A stretch of DNA of 41,020 bases from an uncultured Chromatiaceae bacterium (GTDB taxonomy: Bacteria; Pseudomonadota; Gammaproteobacteria; Tenderiales; Tenderiaceae), in contig CALZIQ010000017.1 in assembly GCA_945787735.1 (NCBI GenBank), positions 1-41,020 of the forward strand. The letters run 5' to 3'. Each line of letters begins with the position of its first letter. Positions within the stretch are counted from its first letter, which is position 1. Both the position numbers and the translations under genes were made by a program. The notes below the pieces were generated by a model, which had not been told where the DNA came from, ran no database searches, and saw only the letters and a program-made list of their open reading frames with translations. Positions 1-8,519 of the stretch are shown here, in pieces.

Positions 1-782
1 AGTTGGCCGATAAAACGCGCTCCGGCCAGCCCACCGGCCGGGCCGGACAGCAGCATATGTACGGCTTGTTTGCCGGCCTGCTCGGCGTCGATGCTACCGC
101 CTGAACTTTGCATGACGGCAACCGGTGTCTCGGGTAGGTTAGCGCGCAGGCGTTGCAGATAACGTTGCACCAGCGGACCGAGCCAGGCATTGAGCCAGGT
201 GGTGATGCCGCGCTCGTATTCCTTGTATTCGGGCAGAATGGCGGAAGAGCGTGAAACAAAAATATTGTCGGGAATCATCCGCTCAATGGTTTTTTCGGAA
301 CTGTCATCGACAAAGGAAAACAGCAGGTTGATAGCGACGGACTCGGGTTTGAGTTGTTGTAGTTGTTGCCGCAGCTGTTCCAGGTCAGTCTCGGTCAATG
401 CTTCCAGTTTTTCGCCGTTGGCGCCAATGCGGCCGCCGGTTTCAAGACAGAGTTCAGCCGGCACAGGCGGGGCGATGGGGGCGGGTTGCAGGTTGTAGAG
501 TTCGCGTCGGGCTTGTCGACCAATGGTGAGCATGTCACCGTGGCCACGATTGGTGATGAAGGCGGTGCGTACGCCCTTGCCCTCTAGTGCAGCATTGGTG
601 GCGACGGTGGAGCCGTGGATGATGTTGAGTTCCGCGGGATCGAGTCCCATGTCCTGGATGCCGAGCAGGATTGCCTCTTCCGGTGCGTGTGGAGTCGATA
701 GCCGTTTATGCAGGCGCAGACTGTTACCATCAAACAGAACAAAGTCGGTGAATGTGCCGCCGGTGTCTACGCCGAGTAACAT
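1..782 (-). CDS. Hydantoinase/oxoprolinase A-type subunit, N-terminal part (gene runs off the left edge)
   Basis: About 260 N-terminal residues are present and the reading frame is open to base 1, so the gene is cut by the window edge. It opens with LLGVDTGGTFTDFV, the phosphate-binding loop of the ASKHA fold typical of hydantoinase A/5-oxoprolinase proteins, followed by IHGSTVATNAALEGKG and, near the edge, QSSGGS and SGPAGG motifs, all in the family order. The family hydrolyses hydantoins, 5-oxoproline or related cyclic amides using ATP, usually with a HyuB partner; the substrate cannot be told from this half. The ATG at 782 is chosen because the conserved MLLGVDTGGT start is the usual one. 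It is divergent from the ABC operon at 905, so 783-904 should hold two promoters. Confidence 0.88.
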   Translation of the reverse strand, partial: MLLGVDTGGTFTDFVLFDGNSLRLHKRLSTPHAPEEAILLGIQDMGLDPAELNIIHGSTVATNAALEGKGVRTAFITNRGHGDMLTIGRQARRELYNLQPAPIAPPVPAELCLETGGRIGANGEKLEALTETDLEQLRQQLQQLKPESVAINLLFSFVDDSSEKTIERMIPDNIFVSRSSAILPEYKEYERGITTWLNAWLGPLVQRYLQRLRANLPETPVAVMQSSGGSIDAEQAGKQAVHMLLSGPAGGLAGARFIGQ

Positions 783-904
783 GCAATCATCCTTTCCTAT
801 AGAATCGGCGGGTGGCGCCCAATTTGTGTTCCGAGATTTGCGCCTTCGCATTGAGAAAAATATTATAAGCCCTTCAGCTTATTAATCGAGATGAAAAGAG
901 CATT

Positions 905-1846
905 ATGACTGCACAGGATGTGTTGATTCAGGCCGATCAGGTCAGCCGTTTTTATGGCCCGCTGCGGGCGCTGAACGAGATCAGCTTTGAAGTCAGGAAG
1001 GGCGAGGTGCTGGGTTTTCTCGGCCCCAATGGCGCGGGCAAATCCACCACCATGCAGATCCTCAGTGGCAATCTGGCACCCAGCGCCGGGCGGGTGATGA
1101 TCTGCGGCATCGATCTGCTTGATCAGCCCAAACAGGCCAAGGCCCTGCTCGGTTATCTGCCCGATCAACCACCGTTGTATCGCGAGCTGACGGTGGATGA
1201 GTATCTGTTGTATTGCGCCAAACTCAATCGCATGCCTGCCGGGCAACGGCGCAGTGCCTTAGATGTGGCTAAGCAGCGCTGCGGTTTAACGGAAGTGGGC
1301 AAACGATTGATTGGCAATCTGTCTAAAGGGTATTGTCAGCGTGTCGGCATTGCCCAGGCGATTATTCATTCACCTGCCGTGGTGATTCTGGACGAGCCGA
1401 CCGTTGGGCTCGATCCGATCCAGATCCGTGAGATCCGCGGGCTTATTCGTGAATTGCGCGATGATCACAGTGTGATTTTGTCGACCCATATTTTACCCGA
1501 GGTGCAGGCGGTGTGTGATCGGGTACAGATTATCAATAAGGGTTCTCTGGTGCTGAGCGATAGCATCGCCGGTTTGCAGCAACGCATGCGGGGTGAGAGT
1601 CTGCATGTCGCCTTAAGTCGACCGCCTGAATTGGCGGCACTGGAGTCGGTTGCCGGTGACGGGCAGGTAGAAGCGCTTGGCGAGGGCCGCTTTCGCATTC
1701 ATGCGCCGGCGCTGGAACAACAAGGTGAGGCCATTGCTATTGCCGCGGCGCAGCATGATTGGGGATTGTATGAATTGACGCCGGAACGGCTGACCTTGGA
1801 ACAGATCTTTGTTGATATCACGACTACGGAGCAGGCCGCCGCATGA
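905..1846 (+). CDS. ABC transporter ATP-binding protein (GldA/NatA type)
   Basis: A 313-residue cytoplasmic ATPase that would power the membrane partner encoded immediately downstream. Seen in order: Walker A GPNGAGKSTT (about residue 39), ABC signature LSKGYCQRVGIAQA (about 138), Walker B VVILDEPTVGLDP, and the H-loop LSTHILPEV. A C-terminal extension of about 90 residues after the ATPase core is typical of the ABC-2 exporter subclass. The stop overlaps the start of the permease by 4 bases, so the two are translationally coupled. With the next three genes it matches the GldA-GldF-GldG-DUF4340 layout, which is widespread in non-gliding proteobacteria and whose substrate is unknown. Confidence 0.92.
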   Translation: MTAQDVLIQADQVSRFYGPLRALNEISFEVRKGEVLGFLGPNGAGKSTTMQILSGNLAPSAGRVMICGIDLLDQPKQAKALLGYLPDQPPLYRELTVDEYLLYCAKLNRMPAGQRRSALDVAKQRCGLTEVGKRLIGNLSKGYCQRVGIAQAIIHSPAVVILDEPTVGLDPIQIREIRGLIRELRDDHSVILSTHILPEVQAVCDRVQIINKGSLVLSDSIAGLQQRMRGESLHVALSRPPELAALESVAGDGQVEALGEGRFRIHAPALEQQGEAIAIAAAQHDWGLYELTPERLTLEQIFVDITTTEQAAA

Positions 1847-2601
1847 TGATGTTTACGATAGCCGGGCGCGAATTACGCAGCCTGTTTATTTCGCCGCTGG
1901 CCTGGTCGATTCTGGCAGTTGTGCAGTTGATTCTGGCCTATATGTTCCTGACCCAGCTCGATCTGTTTATGGCTTTGCAGTCGCGACTGCTGGGCGTGGC
2001 CGGGGCGCCGGGTGTGACGGAAATTATTGCGACACCATTGCTGGGCAATGCCGCGGTTGTGCTGTTATTGGTGGTGCCGATGTTGACCATGCGCCTCGTG
2101 AGTGAAGAGCGCCGCAGTCAAACCATCAGTCTATTGTTTTCTGCGCCGCTGTCTATGAGTGAAATCGTATTGGGTAAGTTTATCGGTGTGATGCTGTTCC
2201 TTTTGATTATGGTATTGATGATTGTGTTGATGCCGCTGTCATTGATGCTGGGCGGCAGTCTTGATCTGGGGTTATTGCTGTCTGGTGTGATGGGGTTGGT
2301 ATTATTGCTGGCCAGTTTTACTGCTGTGGGGCTGTTTATGTCGACATTGACGCTGCAGCCCACCATCGCCGCGGTGAGCAGTTTTGGCGTGTTGTTGTTG
2401 CTGTGGATTATCGATTGGGCCGGTAATAACGATGTAAGTGAAGCGAGTGATCTGTTTGCCTACATGTCATTGTTGCGGCATTTCGAGTCACTGCTGAAGG
2501 GCGTGTTTGATAGTGCGGATGTGGTGTATTACCTGCTGTTTGTGACACTGTTTCTGGGTTTGAGTATACGGCGTCTCGATGCCGATCGCTTGCAGCATTG
2601 A
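1843..2601 (+). CDS. ABC-2 type permease (GldF-like)
   Basis: A 252-residue inner-membrane protein with about six hydrophobic helices, the first being PLAWSILAVVQLILAYMF. The segment RLVSEERRSQTISLLFSAP after helix 2 is the coupling-helix motif of ABC-2 permeases that contacts the ATPase. It starts inside the end of the ATPase gene (ATGA-type overlap) and is followed after about 10 bases by the GldG-like gene. It is expected to form the channel of the exporter; the exported compound is not predictable. Confidence 0.88.
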   Translation: MMMFTIAGRELRSLFISPLAWSILAVVQLILAYMFLTQLDLFMALQSRLLGVAGAPGVTEIIATPLLGNAAVVLLLVVPMLTMRLVSEERRSQTISLLFSAPLSMSEIVLGKFIGVMLFLLIMVLMIVLMPLSLMLGGSLDLGLLLSGVMGLVLLLASFTAVGLFMSTLTLQPTIAAVSSFGVLLLLWIIDWAGNNDVSEASDLFAYMSLLRHFESLLKGVFDSADVVYYLLFVTLFLGLSIRRLDADRLQH

Positions 2602-2611
2602 GTGTAAAGAT

Positions 2612-3976
2612 ATGAAAGTCACGACACGTTCAAAACGTCAGGTTCGATTGCAGAATATTTTGTTTGTTGTGCTGTTTGTTGCCGTGATTGGGCTACTTGC
2701 ATGGTTGAGTGAGCGCTATGTCTATCAGGCCGATTGGACAGCCAATAGCCGCAATACCTTGTCGCAAGCGAGCGTGGCAGTGCTTGAGCAAATGCCGGGC
2801 GAGATTACAGTTTCTGCTTTTACTACGGATGCGGGTGCCTTGCGCCAGCACGTTGATGATCTGGTTAGCCGTTATCAGCGTTACAAAAAAGAGTTGGTGC
2901 TGAGCTTTGTGAATCCCGACACCGAGCCGGAGCAGGTGCGTGCGCTGGGCATTACGCAAGATGGTGAGTTATTGCTTGAGTACCAGAGGCGCACAGAACA
3001 GGTCAAAGAGCTGAATGAGCAGGCCATCACCAATGCGCTGCAACGGCTGTCACGCACAGCGGAGCGCTGGCTGGTGTTTGTTGAAGGGCATGGGGAGCGC
3101 AGCCCCTTCGGTCAGGCAAATCATGATCTGCAGGTGTGGGCACAGCAGTTGGAGGCCAAAGGCTTTCACTTGCAGGGGCTTAATCTGGCGACGGCAGCGC
3201 TGGTGCCAGACAATACTTCTGTGTTGGTGATTGCCGGGCCGCAGGTGAATTTTCTGCCGGGGGAGGTGAAGCTGGTTGAGGATTATATTGCCCGTGGCGG
3301 CAATGTATTGTGGCTGGCCGATCCGGATGGCATGTTTGGTCTGGAGCCATTGGCCGAACAGCTGGGTGTGATGTTCGAGCCTGGCGTGATTGTCGATCCG
3401 ACCGCACAGATGTTTTCAATTGATGACCCCACCTTTGCCATCGTGGGTGATTACGGTTTACATCCAGTGGTCGAGGGTTTCGAGATGCTCACTATCTTTC
3501 CTCGTGCTGCTGGGGTAACGCTTGAGCCGCAGGGTAAGTGGCAGGGGGATGCTTTTCTGCTGACCACAGCGCGCAGCTGGTCCGAAACAGGTGTGCTGGC
3601 CGGAGAGATCAGCTTTGATGACTTAGACGATGTGCCTGGGCCTTTGAGTCTGGCGGTGGCGCTGACGCGAGGCCAGGCCGGTGATGATGGCGAAGTTGAA
3701 TCCGGACGCCAGCGTGTGATGGTGGTGGGCGATGGTGATTTTCTTTCTAATGCCTATCTCGGTAATGGTGGCAATCTGGATCTGGGCATGAATATGATTA
3801 ACTGGCTCAGCAGCGATGATCAGTTGCTTTCGATTCCGGCCAAGACGGCTGTGGATAGCTCATTGAATCTGTCGGACGCTGAGTCGATGGTGATTGGTTT
3901 TGGTTTTCTCTTGGTGTTGCCGGCTGGATTGCTGCTGAGTGGTCTGGTGATCTGGCTGAAACGGCGCAAGGCTTGA
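2612..3976 (+). CDS. GldG-like ABC-associated periplasmic/membrane protein
   Basis: A 454-residue protein with an N-terminal membrane anchor (about residues 15-35), a large extracytoplasmic domain and a C-terminal helix (GFLLVLPAGLLLSGLVIWL) followed by a basic end. This two-anchor architecture is that of the ABC_transp_aux/GldG family that accompanies GldF-type permeases. LVFVEGHGERSPFG and the later VVGDGDFLSN are typical of the family. The ATG at 2612 is preferred over one at 2579 because the latter lies inside the permease gene and adds an unlikely Cys-rich leader. The stop TGA overlaps the ATG of the next gene. Confidence 0.82.
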   Translation: MKVTTRSKRQVRLQNILFVVLFVAVIGLLAWLSERYVYQADWTANSRNTLSQASVAVLEQMPGEITVSAFTTDAGALRQHVDDLVSRYQRYKKELVLSFVNPDTEPEQVRALGITQDGELLLEYQRRTEQVKELNEQAITNALQRLSRTAERWLVFVEGHGERSPFGQANHDLQVWAQQLEAKGFHLQGLNLATAALVPDNTSVLVIAGPQVNFLPGEVKLVEDYIARGGNVLWLADPDGMFGLEPLAEQLGVMFEPGVIVDPTAQMFSIDDPTFAIVGDYGLHPVVEGFEMLTIFPRAAGVTLEPQGKWQGDAFLLTTARSWSETGVLAGEISFDDLDDVPGPLSLAVALTRGQAGDDGEVESGRQRVMVVGDGDFLSNAYLGNGGNLDLGMNMINWLSSDDQLLSIPAKTAVDSSLNLSDAESMVIGFGFLLVLPAGLLLSGLVIWLKRRKA

Positions 3977-4833
3977 TGGGTAAGCGCGGCTGGCTCAATC
4001 TCGCCTTGTTACTGGTCGTTGTAGCGCTGGCAGCGCTGGTCTATTTCGAGCCGGGAAAAGAGCCGTCAGAAGTAGTGTTGCTGACTGAGTTGGATGCCGA
4101 GGCAGTGCAGCAGATTAGAATAGAGCGAGCTTCGGATGACATTGTGCTGCAACGTCGGTCTGGATTGTGGATTCTGGTTGAGCCGCAGGTTGCGAATGCT
4201 AAACAGTTCTATGTCAATCAGGTCTTGGCGATGTTGTCCGAGCAGAGTCTGGAGCGTTATCCGGCCGAGGGGCTTGATTTGAACAAGTACGGTTTGCAGC
4301 CGCCACGCGCAAAGTTGGTTGTGGATGGTGTTGAGCTGGCCTTTGGGCGCATCAATCCGCTCAATAGCCGCTTGTATGTGATGGTGGACAATGTCATTCA
4401 CATGGTGTCAACGAATGATATTTCCTTGCTTGGCGAGGCGTGGCATCGCTATGTTTCTAGGGTTTTATTCAGTGTGGATGATGAGCTACAAAGTCTAATG
4501 GTGCCGGGGCTGGGTCGCTTGGATCGGGATGCTGGAGGCTGGCTGTTTGATGGTGCAGTTGTGCCCGATTCTGCTGATCAGCTGCAAGCCCTGGTGGATG
4601 CCTGGCAATATGCACAGGCCTCGCAGGTGCGGCCTGTGAGTGAGCCTGGAACAGCGGAAAAGGTTGTGGTGCGGTTGGTTTCTGGGGCAGAGATAAGTTT
4701 TGGTTTGTTGGCGACGGAAGATGAGCTTGTCTTGCAGCAGCATGAGCTGGGGTTGGAATATGTTTTCGATGCCGCGCAGAAAAATCGATTATTGCAGTTA
4801 CCGCGACTGACGAATGAGCTTGTTGATAAATAA
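3976..4833 (+). CDS. DUF4340-type membrane-anchored protein
   Basis: A 285-residue protein with one N-terminal helix (NLALLLVVVALAALVYFEP) and a soluble periplasmic domain. The pattern of two repeats, each a beta-rich block with W-LVEP-V and GLQPP-A-L-V, is typical of the DUF4340 proteins found as the last member of Gld-type ABC operons. It probably helps the exporter on the periplasmic side, but the biochemical role is unknown. The start ATG shares bases with the previous stop (TGATG). It ends 14 bases before mutM. Confidence 0.75.
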   Translation: MGKRGWLNLALLLVVVALAALVYFEPGKEPSEVVLLTELDAEAVQQIRIERASDDIVLQRRSGLWILVEPQVANAKQFYVNQVLAMLSEQSLERYPAEGLDLNKYGLQPPRAKLVVDGVELAFGRINPLNSRLYVMVDNVIHMVSTNDISLLGEAWHRYVSRVLFSVDDELQSLMVPGLGRLDRDAGGWLFDGAVVPDSADQLQALVDAWQYAQASQVRPVSEPGTAEKVVVRLVSGAEISFGLLATEDELVLQQHELGLEYVFDAAQKNRLLQLPRLTNELVDK

Positions 4834-4847
4834 ACAGGTGATGTGTC

Positions 4848-5663
4848 ATGCCTGAATTGCCCGAGGTAGAAACCACGCGTGGCGGCATTGCGCCGTATGT
4901 TGAAGGTGAGGTTGTGACCGAGGTGGTATTGCGGCGGCGCAAGCTGCGTTACCCGGTGCCTCAGGCCTTGCTGGTGGATCTGCCTGGTCAGGCCGTCGAC
5001 AAGGTTGAGCGGCGTGGCAAATATCTGTTGCTGCGTACCGAGGCGGGTGCGGTGATGATTCATCTGGGCATGTCCGGTAGCCTGCGGCTAGTAGATGCAG
5101 ATACACCTGCCGAGAAACATGATCACATCGATATCGTGTTTGAAAATGGCCAAGCGTTGCGACTGCGTGATCCGCGCCGATTTGGTGCGATGTTGTGGCT
5201 CAAGGGTGATCCTATGCAGCATAAGCTGCTGATCAGTCTGGGGCCGGAGCCCTTGTCGGATGCTTTTGATGCAGAGTATTTGTTTCAGCGTTCACGCAAG
5301 CGTAAACAGGCGGTCAAACTGTTTGTGATGGATAGTCACACGGTGGTCGGCGTCGGCAATATCTATGCAAGCGAAGCGCTGTTTCGTGCTGGCATCCAGC
5401 CACAGCTGGCCGCGGGTAAGTTGACGCGTCAACGTTGTGTTGCCTTAGTAGAGGCGATCAAGACAGTGCTAAGTGCGGCGATTCAGCAGGGCGGTACGAC
5501 GTTAAGAGATTTTGTCGATGGTAGCGGCAAGCCTGGATATTTCAAGCAGGAGCTGCAGGTGTACGGCCGTGTAGGTGAGTCCTGTCAGCAATGTGGTGCC
5601 ACTATCAAACAGCTGCGCCAGGGACAGCGTGCTAGTTATTACTGCCCCGGCTGTCAGCGTTAA
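4848..5663 (+). CDS. mutM: Formamidopyrimidine-DNA glycosylase (Fpg)
   Basis: A 271-residue DNA repair enzyme that excises 8-oxoguanine and formamidopyrimidines and cuts the abasic strand. The start is fixed by [12 protein letters not shown], where Pro2 is the catalytic nucleophile and Glu3 the acid. RRGKYLL supplies the family's catalytic Lys, [13 protein letters not shown] is the helix-two-turn-helix, and the C-terminus has the zinc finger (CQQCG...CPGC). Length is standard. It is probably cotranscribed with the ABC operon 14 bases upstream, although the functions are unrelated. Confidence 0.97.
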   Translation: MPELPEVETTRGGIAPYVEGEVVTEVVLRRRKLRYPVPQALLVDLPGQAVDKVERRGKYLLLRTEAGAVMIHLGMSGSLRLVDADTPAEKHDHIDIVFENGQALRLRDPRRFGAMLWLKGDPMQHKLLISLGPEPLSDAFDAEYLFQRSRKRKQAVKLFVMDSHTVVGVGNIYASEALFRAGIQPQLAAGKLTRQRCVALVEAIKTVLSAAIQQGGTTLRDFVDGSGKPGYFKQELQVYGRVGESCQQCGATIKQLRQGQRASYYCPGCQR

Positions 5664-5672
5664 TAGTTTTCG

Positions 5673-7094
5673 TTAAAGAATTGGGCTCGGTGCTGCCTGG
5701 TCTTCCCCCTGTTTTATCTTGACAATCACGCCTTTAGGCTGTTGGATCAGCGTTTCCGTATTGCCGGTTAAGTTGGCGAGTTGATCACGCAGCTGTTTGT
5801 TGGCGGGGTCAAATGGGTCGAACACGATAAAGTCGATCTTGCCAATGTTCTGGAGCAGTTCTTCTGGTGATTCAAAACTTGGTGGCAGCGGAAAGACAGG
5901 TCGTTTGAGCGCCAGCATGGTGCGTGCGGGCCACTGACTGATGGTGTAGAAGTTTTCGTCGAGTGACTCCGTCTCAACAGCAAGCGCTTTGACAATTTCG
6001 TCGTGTGGTTCGAGCGTGCCGTTAATGACACTGCTGCGATAGTTGCGGTCGCCGATCATGAACAGTGTTGTGATGATGAAGATGGCGGCCATCACCAGGC
6101 CACGTTGGCCGGCAAAACTGTTGACACCCATGCTGCTGTTGAGTTTGATCAGCAAGGGTATGCCACAGTAGAGTGCCAGCGCCAGCATGAGCATGGCCCA
6201 GCCATAGTCAGCAGCGACCAGGCCCAGAACGCCGCCCAGTACGAGCATGCGTGGCAGCATCTCAGTCAATAATTGTTTGCGATAACCCCATATAACTGCA
6301 GCAATAATTAGAGCCGGCAGGATGCCTGAGCTGGGGTAGAGAGGGCTTGGATCACCGGGGATTCTACCTAGGGCGGCGGCGCCAAGTGTGGCAAATGGGT
6401 TGGTGCCCCATTCAATCGCTGGGTTGCCAAGCAGATAACTGAACAGCAGGGCGAAGATCGCTGCGATGCTGATGCCAATCTGCATCTGTTTGGCCTGGCG
6501 TGGGTTGAGCGGATTTTTGCGCCATTCCCAGGCGAGCGCCAGGGGGTAGGCCAGTCCGGTGGGATGAATCGAAATCAAGGTGACGACCAGCAAAAGTTGT
6601 ATGAAGTACCAGCCGCCGAGCTGTTTGCCACGATTGCGATAGCGCTGGTTCAGCCAAAGGCCCAGGCTAAAGCCGAGCAGCAGAAACGGCCCGGCCCCCA
6701 CAGCATTAATCTGCATCATTGAGAGGGGCGCTATCAACAGCAGGCCGGAGGCAAGCAAGGCAGTTTCCTTGTCCTGGTGCTGTTTGCTCCAATTGTACAA
6801 AAGGCATGCAGCGGCGAACAAAGTCATCAGCATGAAGACTTTCAGTGCAACAAAACTACCCGGCCAGTAGGCGCCCAGCGGCAGGAAAAGTAGGGCGCGA
6901 AAATCCGGTGCGCCAAGGGTGACAATTGGGTTGACTACGCGATCCGCAACAGTCCAGTTAAGCAACAGCGCCCGTGCTGCTGATTCATCAATTCCAAAGG
7001 TATCAAAGCGCAGCAGATTTAACCCAAGAATGATTCCACCCCAAACCAGCAGAGCGAGTATTCCCCAATAGCGATAGATTTTTGTGATATCCAT
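5673..7094 (-). CDS. Polytopic membrane protein, GT-C glycosyltransferase-like
   Basis: A 473-residue integral membrane protein with roughly 10-12 hydrophobic helices and a C-terminal soluble tail of about 110 residues. After the first helix it carries FGIDESAA (Asp36-Glu37), which resembles the acidic pair of lipid-phosphate-sugar glycosyltransferases of the GT-C fold (ArnT/PMT type); the rest fits that topology, but I see no other diagnostic motif. The ATG at 7094 is preferred over 7154 because the hydrophobic N-terminus follows directly and the longer version adds an unlikely leader. It is convergent with mutM, with only 9 bases between the stops. A sugar or lipid modifying role is an inference. 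Confidence 0.6.
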   Translation of the reverse strand: MDITKIYRYWGILALLVWGGIILGLNLLRFDTFGIDESAARALLLNWTVADRVVNPIVTLGAPDFRALLFLPLGAYWPGSFVALKVFMLMTLFAAACLLYNWSKQHQDKETALLASGLLLIAPLSMMQINAVGAGPFLLLGFSLGLWLNQRYRNRGKQLGGWYFIQLLLVVTLISIHPTGLAYPLALAWEWRKNPLNPRQAKQMQIGISIAAIFALLFSYLLGNPAIEWGTNPFATLGAAALGRIPGDPSPLYPSSGILPALIIAAVIWGYRKQLLTEMLPRMLVLGGVLGLVAADYGWAMLMLALALYCGIPLLIKLNSSMGVNSFAGQRGLVMAAIFIITTLFMIGDRNYRSSVINGTLEPHDEIVKALAVETESLDENFYTISQWPARTMLALKRPVFPLPPSFESPEELLQNIGKIDFIVFDPFDPANKQLRDQLANLTGNTETLIQQPKGVIVKIKQGEDQAAPSPIL

Positions 7095-7260
7095 ATAAAA
7101 ATAAAAGCTCAAAAAAAACGGGCCGTGCCCATGCCAGGCAAGGCGGCAGATCATAGCCTAATTTATCTGGGCATGCATCTTCTAGCCCGAACCGTTGATA
7201 TTGGTGGGGTTAGCAGAGTCTTAACTAATTTTTTGTATGGGGTGTTTTCCAGTCATAAGC

Positions 7261-7290
7261 TTGCAATGGGTTTGTGTGTCATGATATACA
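7261..7290 (+). promoter_or_regulatory. Possible sigma-70 promoter at the left end of the respiratory island
   Basis: TTGCAA (7261-7266) and TATACA (7285-7290) are separated by 18 bases and lie about 70 bases before the 30-codon gene at 7363. The -10 overlaps ATATACATCGC, which resembles one half of an NsrR operator, but the other half is not recognisable. Confidence 0.35.
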
Positions 7291-7362
7291 TCGCTTTTAG
7301 CTGTAATTTTTGGGTTGGGTTAAAACAATAATTTCAATATTCACTGCTTGGGAGGCATAATA

Positions 7363-7455
7363 ATGTTGGAAACAGGTCAGATATTAGTTTTGTATGTTCT
7401 TTGGTTTGTGTTTGCTTTTGCATTGGCGGCTTTTATTCTGAAAAAGAATTCTTAA
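7363..7455 (+). CDS. 30-residue single-helix membrane protein
   Basis: The sequence encodes MLETGQILVLYVLWFVF followed by a hydrophobic stretch and the basic end LKKNS. A perfect Shine-Dalgarno GGGAGG (7350-7355) sits 7 bases before the ATG, which makes translation credible despite the size. Topology is probably N-out, C-in. It is the first gene of the respiratory island and resembles in size and shape the tiny helper subunits of cbb3 oxidases (CcoM/CcoQ type), but no family is recognised. Three more proteins of this kind lie in the island (11489, 14678, 24807). Confidence 0.65.
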   Translation: MLETGQILVLYVLWFVFAFALAAFILKKNS

Positions 7456-7536
7456 GTTTAGAACTGCATTTTTTACTAACACATTGAAAGTACCTGTCAT
7501 TCGAGCTGGTTGGCTTATAGGTTGGTGCTTTAATTA

Positions 7537-7566
7537 TTGACGTCCAGACGCGCCTGAGTGTAGGGT
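7537..7566 (+). promoter_or_regulatory. Possible promoter of the cytochrome c4 gene
   Basis: TTGACG (7537-7542) and TAGGGT (7561-7566) with an 18-base spacer precede the cytochrome gene at 7623. The -35 is good and the -10 poor; no other candidate stands out in 7456-7622. Confidence 0.3.
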
Positions 7567-7622
7567 ATGCCGTCGGGAGACGTTAAGGTTCACAAAGACA
7601 AAATCTGGGAGGGTGTCTTTAT

Positions 7623-8387
7623 ATGCGCACTTATTTGAAGAAATTGGGGTCGGCTTCAATCGTTGCAATGGCGGTTGCAGTAACGCCGGCGTTTGCTAGC
7701 GGTATGGTTACGGGTGCTGATTACAACAACGGCAAGTCTATTTTTGAAAACGGCAAGGGGGATGTGCCTGCATGCAGTTCATGTCATGGCGCCACAGCAC
7801 TTGGTGATGACAATCTGGGGACACCGCGTTTGGCTGGTCAGATTTACCAATTCCTAGCTAAACAGCTGGATGACTACGCCAACGACAGGCGCATGGACAC
7901 CACCATGTTTGTCATGAATGCAAACGCCAAAGGTTTGAGTGAGCAGGATCGTAAAGATGTTTCTGCTTATCTAAACTCGATAGGTCGCGTTTTTACTGGT
8001 AAACAGCTGACACAGACTTCTGGTGGTTCTGATCTTGCAGCCCTTAAAGAAAATGGTGTTGAGCTGGGCGTGTCCCATCTGGGTAAGGCTTTGGTGAACT
8101 ATGGTGACACTGCTCGCGGTATCCCGGCTTGTTTGTCGTGCCATGGTCATAATGGCCGCGGTGTTGATCCGATGTATCCACGCATCGGCGAGCAGAAATT
8201 TGGCTACTTGGTCAGCCAGCTGAAAAAACTGCGTGACGGTACACGTGACAATGACGTAATGGCCCAAATGCGTGTGGTTGCCAAGAAGTTGACTGATGAA
8301 GATATTCTGAATGTGGCTACTTTTCTGACTCAGGCGCCGCAAACCACTATGGGCAACAGCCGGATCCCGGTTGAGCACCTGCCATAG
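7623..8387 (+). CDS. Diheme cytochrome c4-type periplasmic electron carrier
   Basis: A 254-residue protein with a signal peptide ending near TPAFASG, then two class I cytochrome c domains. Heme motifs are CSSCHG (Cys51-His55) and CLSCHG (Cys170-His174), each followed by a Met-containing loop (PMYPRIGEQ and the equivalent TPRLAGQ lie after the respective hemes). Two-domain organisation and the GQI/QLKxxRDGTRDND pattern are those of cytochrome c4, which typically passes electrons from bc1 to cbb3-type terminal reductases. It is a natural electron donor for the heme-copper enzyme at 11637. A strong double hairpin follows the stop. Confidence 0.88.
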   Translation: MRTYLKKLGSASIVAMAVAVTPAFASGMVTGADYNNGKSIFENGKGDVPACSSCHGATALGDDNLGTPRLAGQIYQFLAKQLDDYANDRRMDTTMFVMNANAKGLSEQDRKDVSAYLNSIGRVFTGKQLTQTSGGSDLAALKENGVELGVSHLGKALVNYGDTARGIPACLSCHGHNGRGVDPMYPRIGEQKFGYLVSQLKKLRDGTRDNDVMAQMRVVAKKLTDEDILNVATFLTQAPQTTMGNSRIPVEHLP

Positions 8388-8410
8388 AAAATGTTCGAGT
8401 AATATCAGTC

Positions 8411-8466
8411 AGGATGCAACTTTCTTGCATCCTGGCAATCAAAAAGGCGGGTTACCCGCCTTTTTT
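8411..8466 (+). terminator. Tandem hairpins ending the c4 transcript
   Basis: The first hairpin is AGGATGCAA/TTGCATCCT (8411-8433) with a 5-base loop. The second is AAAAAGGCGGG-TTA-CCCGCCTTTTT (8441-8465) followed by T-rich sequence, a textbook intrinsic terminator that can work in both directions. Confidence 0.85.
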
Positions 8467-8519
8467 GTTCGTGGCGGAATGAGTCTGGTTTTTGGCCAAG
8501 TGTGAGTTTGGAAGTGTTT

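Noticed and set aside
190-885. Plus-strand open frames of 74-120 codons at the left end
   Set aside because: They lie opposite the hydantoinase/oxoprolinase gene, which has clear family motifs; the opposing frames have none.
863-1246. Minus-strand frame over the ABC ATPase start
   Set aside because: It is the reverse complement of coding sequence with Walker A and has no family features.
4469-5106. Several minus-strand frames over DUF4340 and mutM
   Set aside because: Low-complexity His/Arg/Pro-rich translations opposite well-supported genes.
7272-7294. NsrR operator over the promoter at 7261-7290
   Set aside because: Only one half-site (about 8 of 11 positions) resembles the consensus; the other half does not match, so I do not call it an operator.
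7125-7331. 68-codon plus-strand frame before the respiratory island
   Set aside because: No ribosome binding site, no hydrophobic or family pattern, and it covers the probable promoter at 7261.
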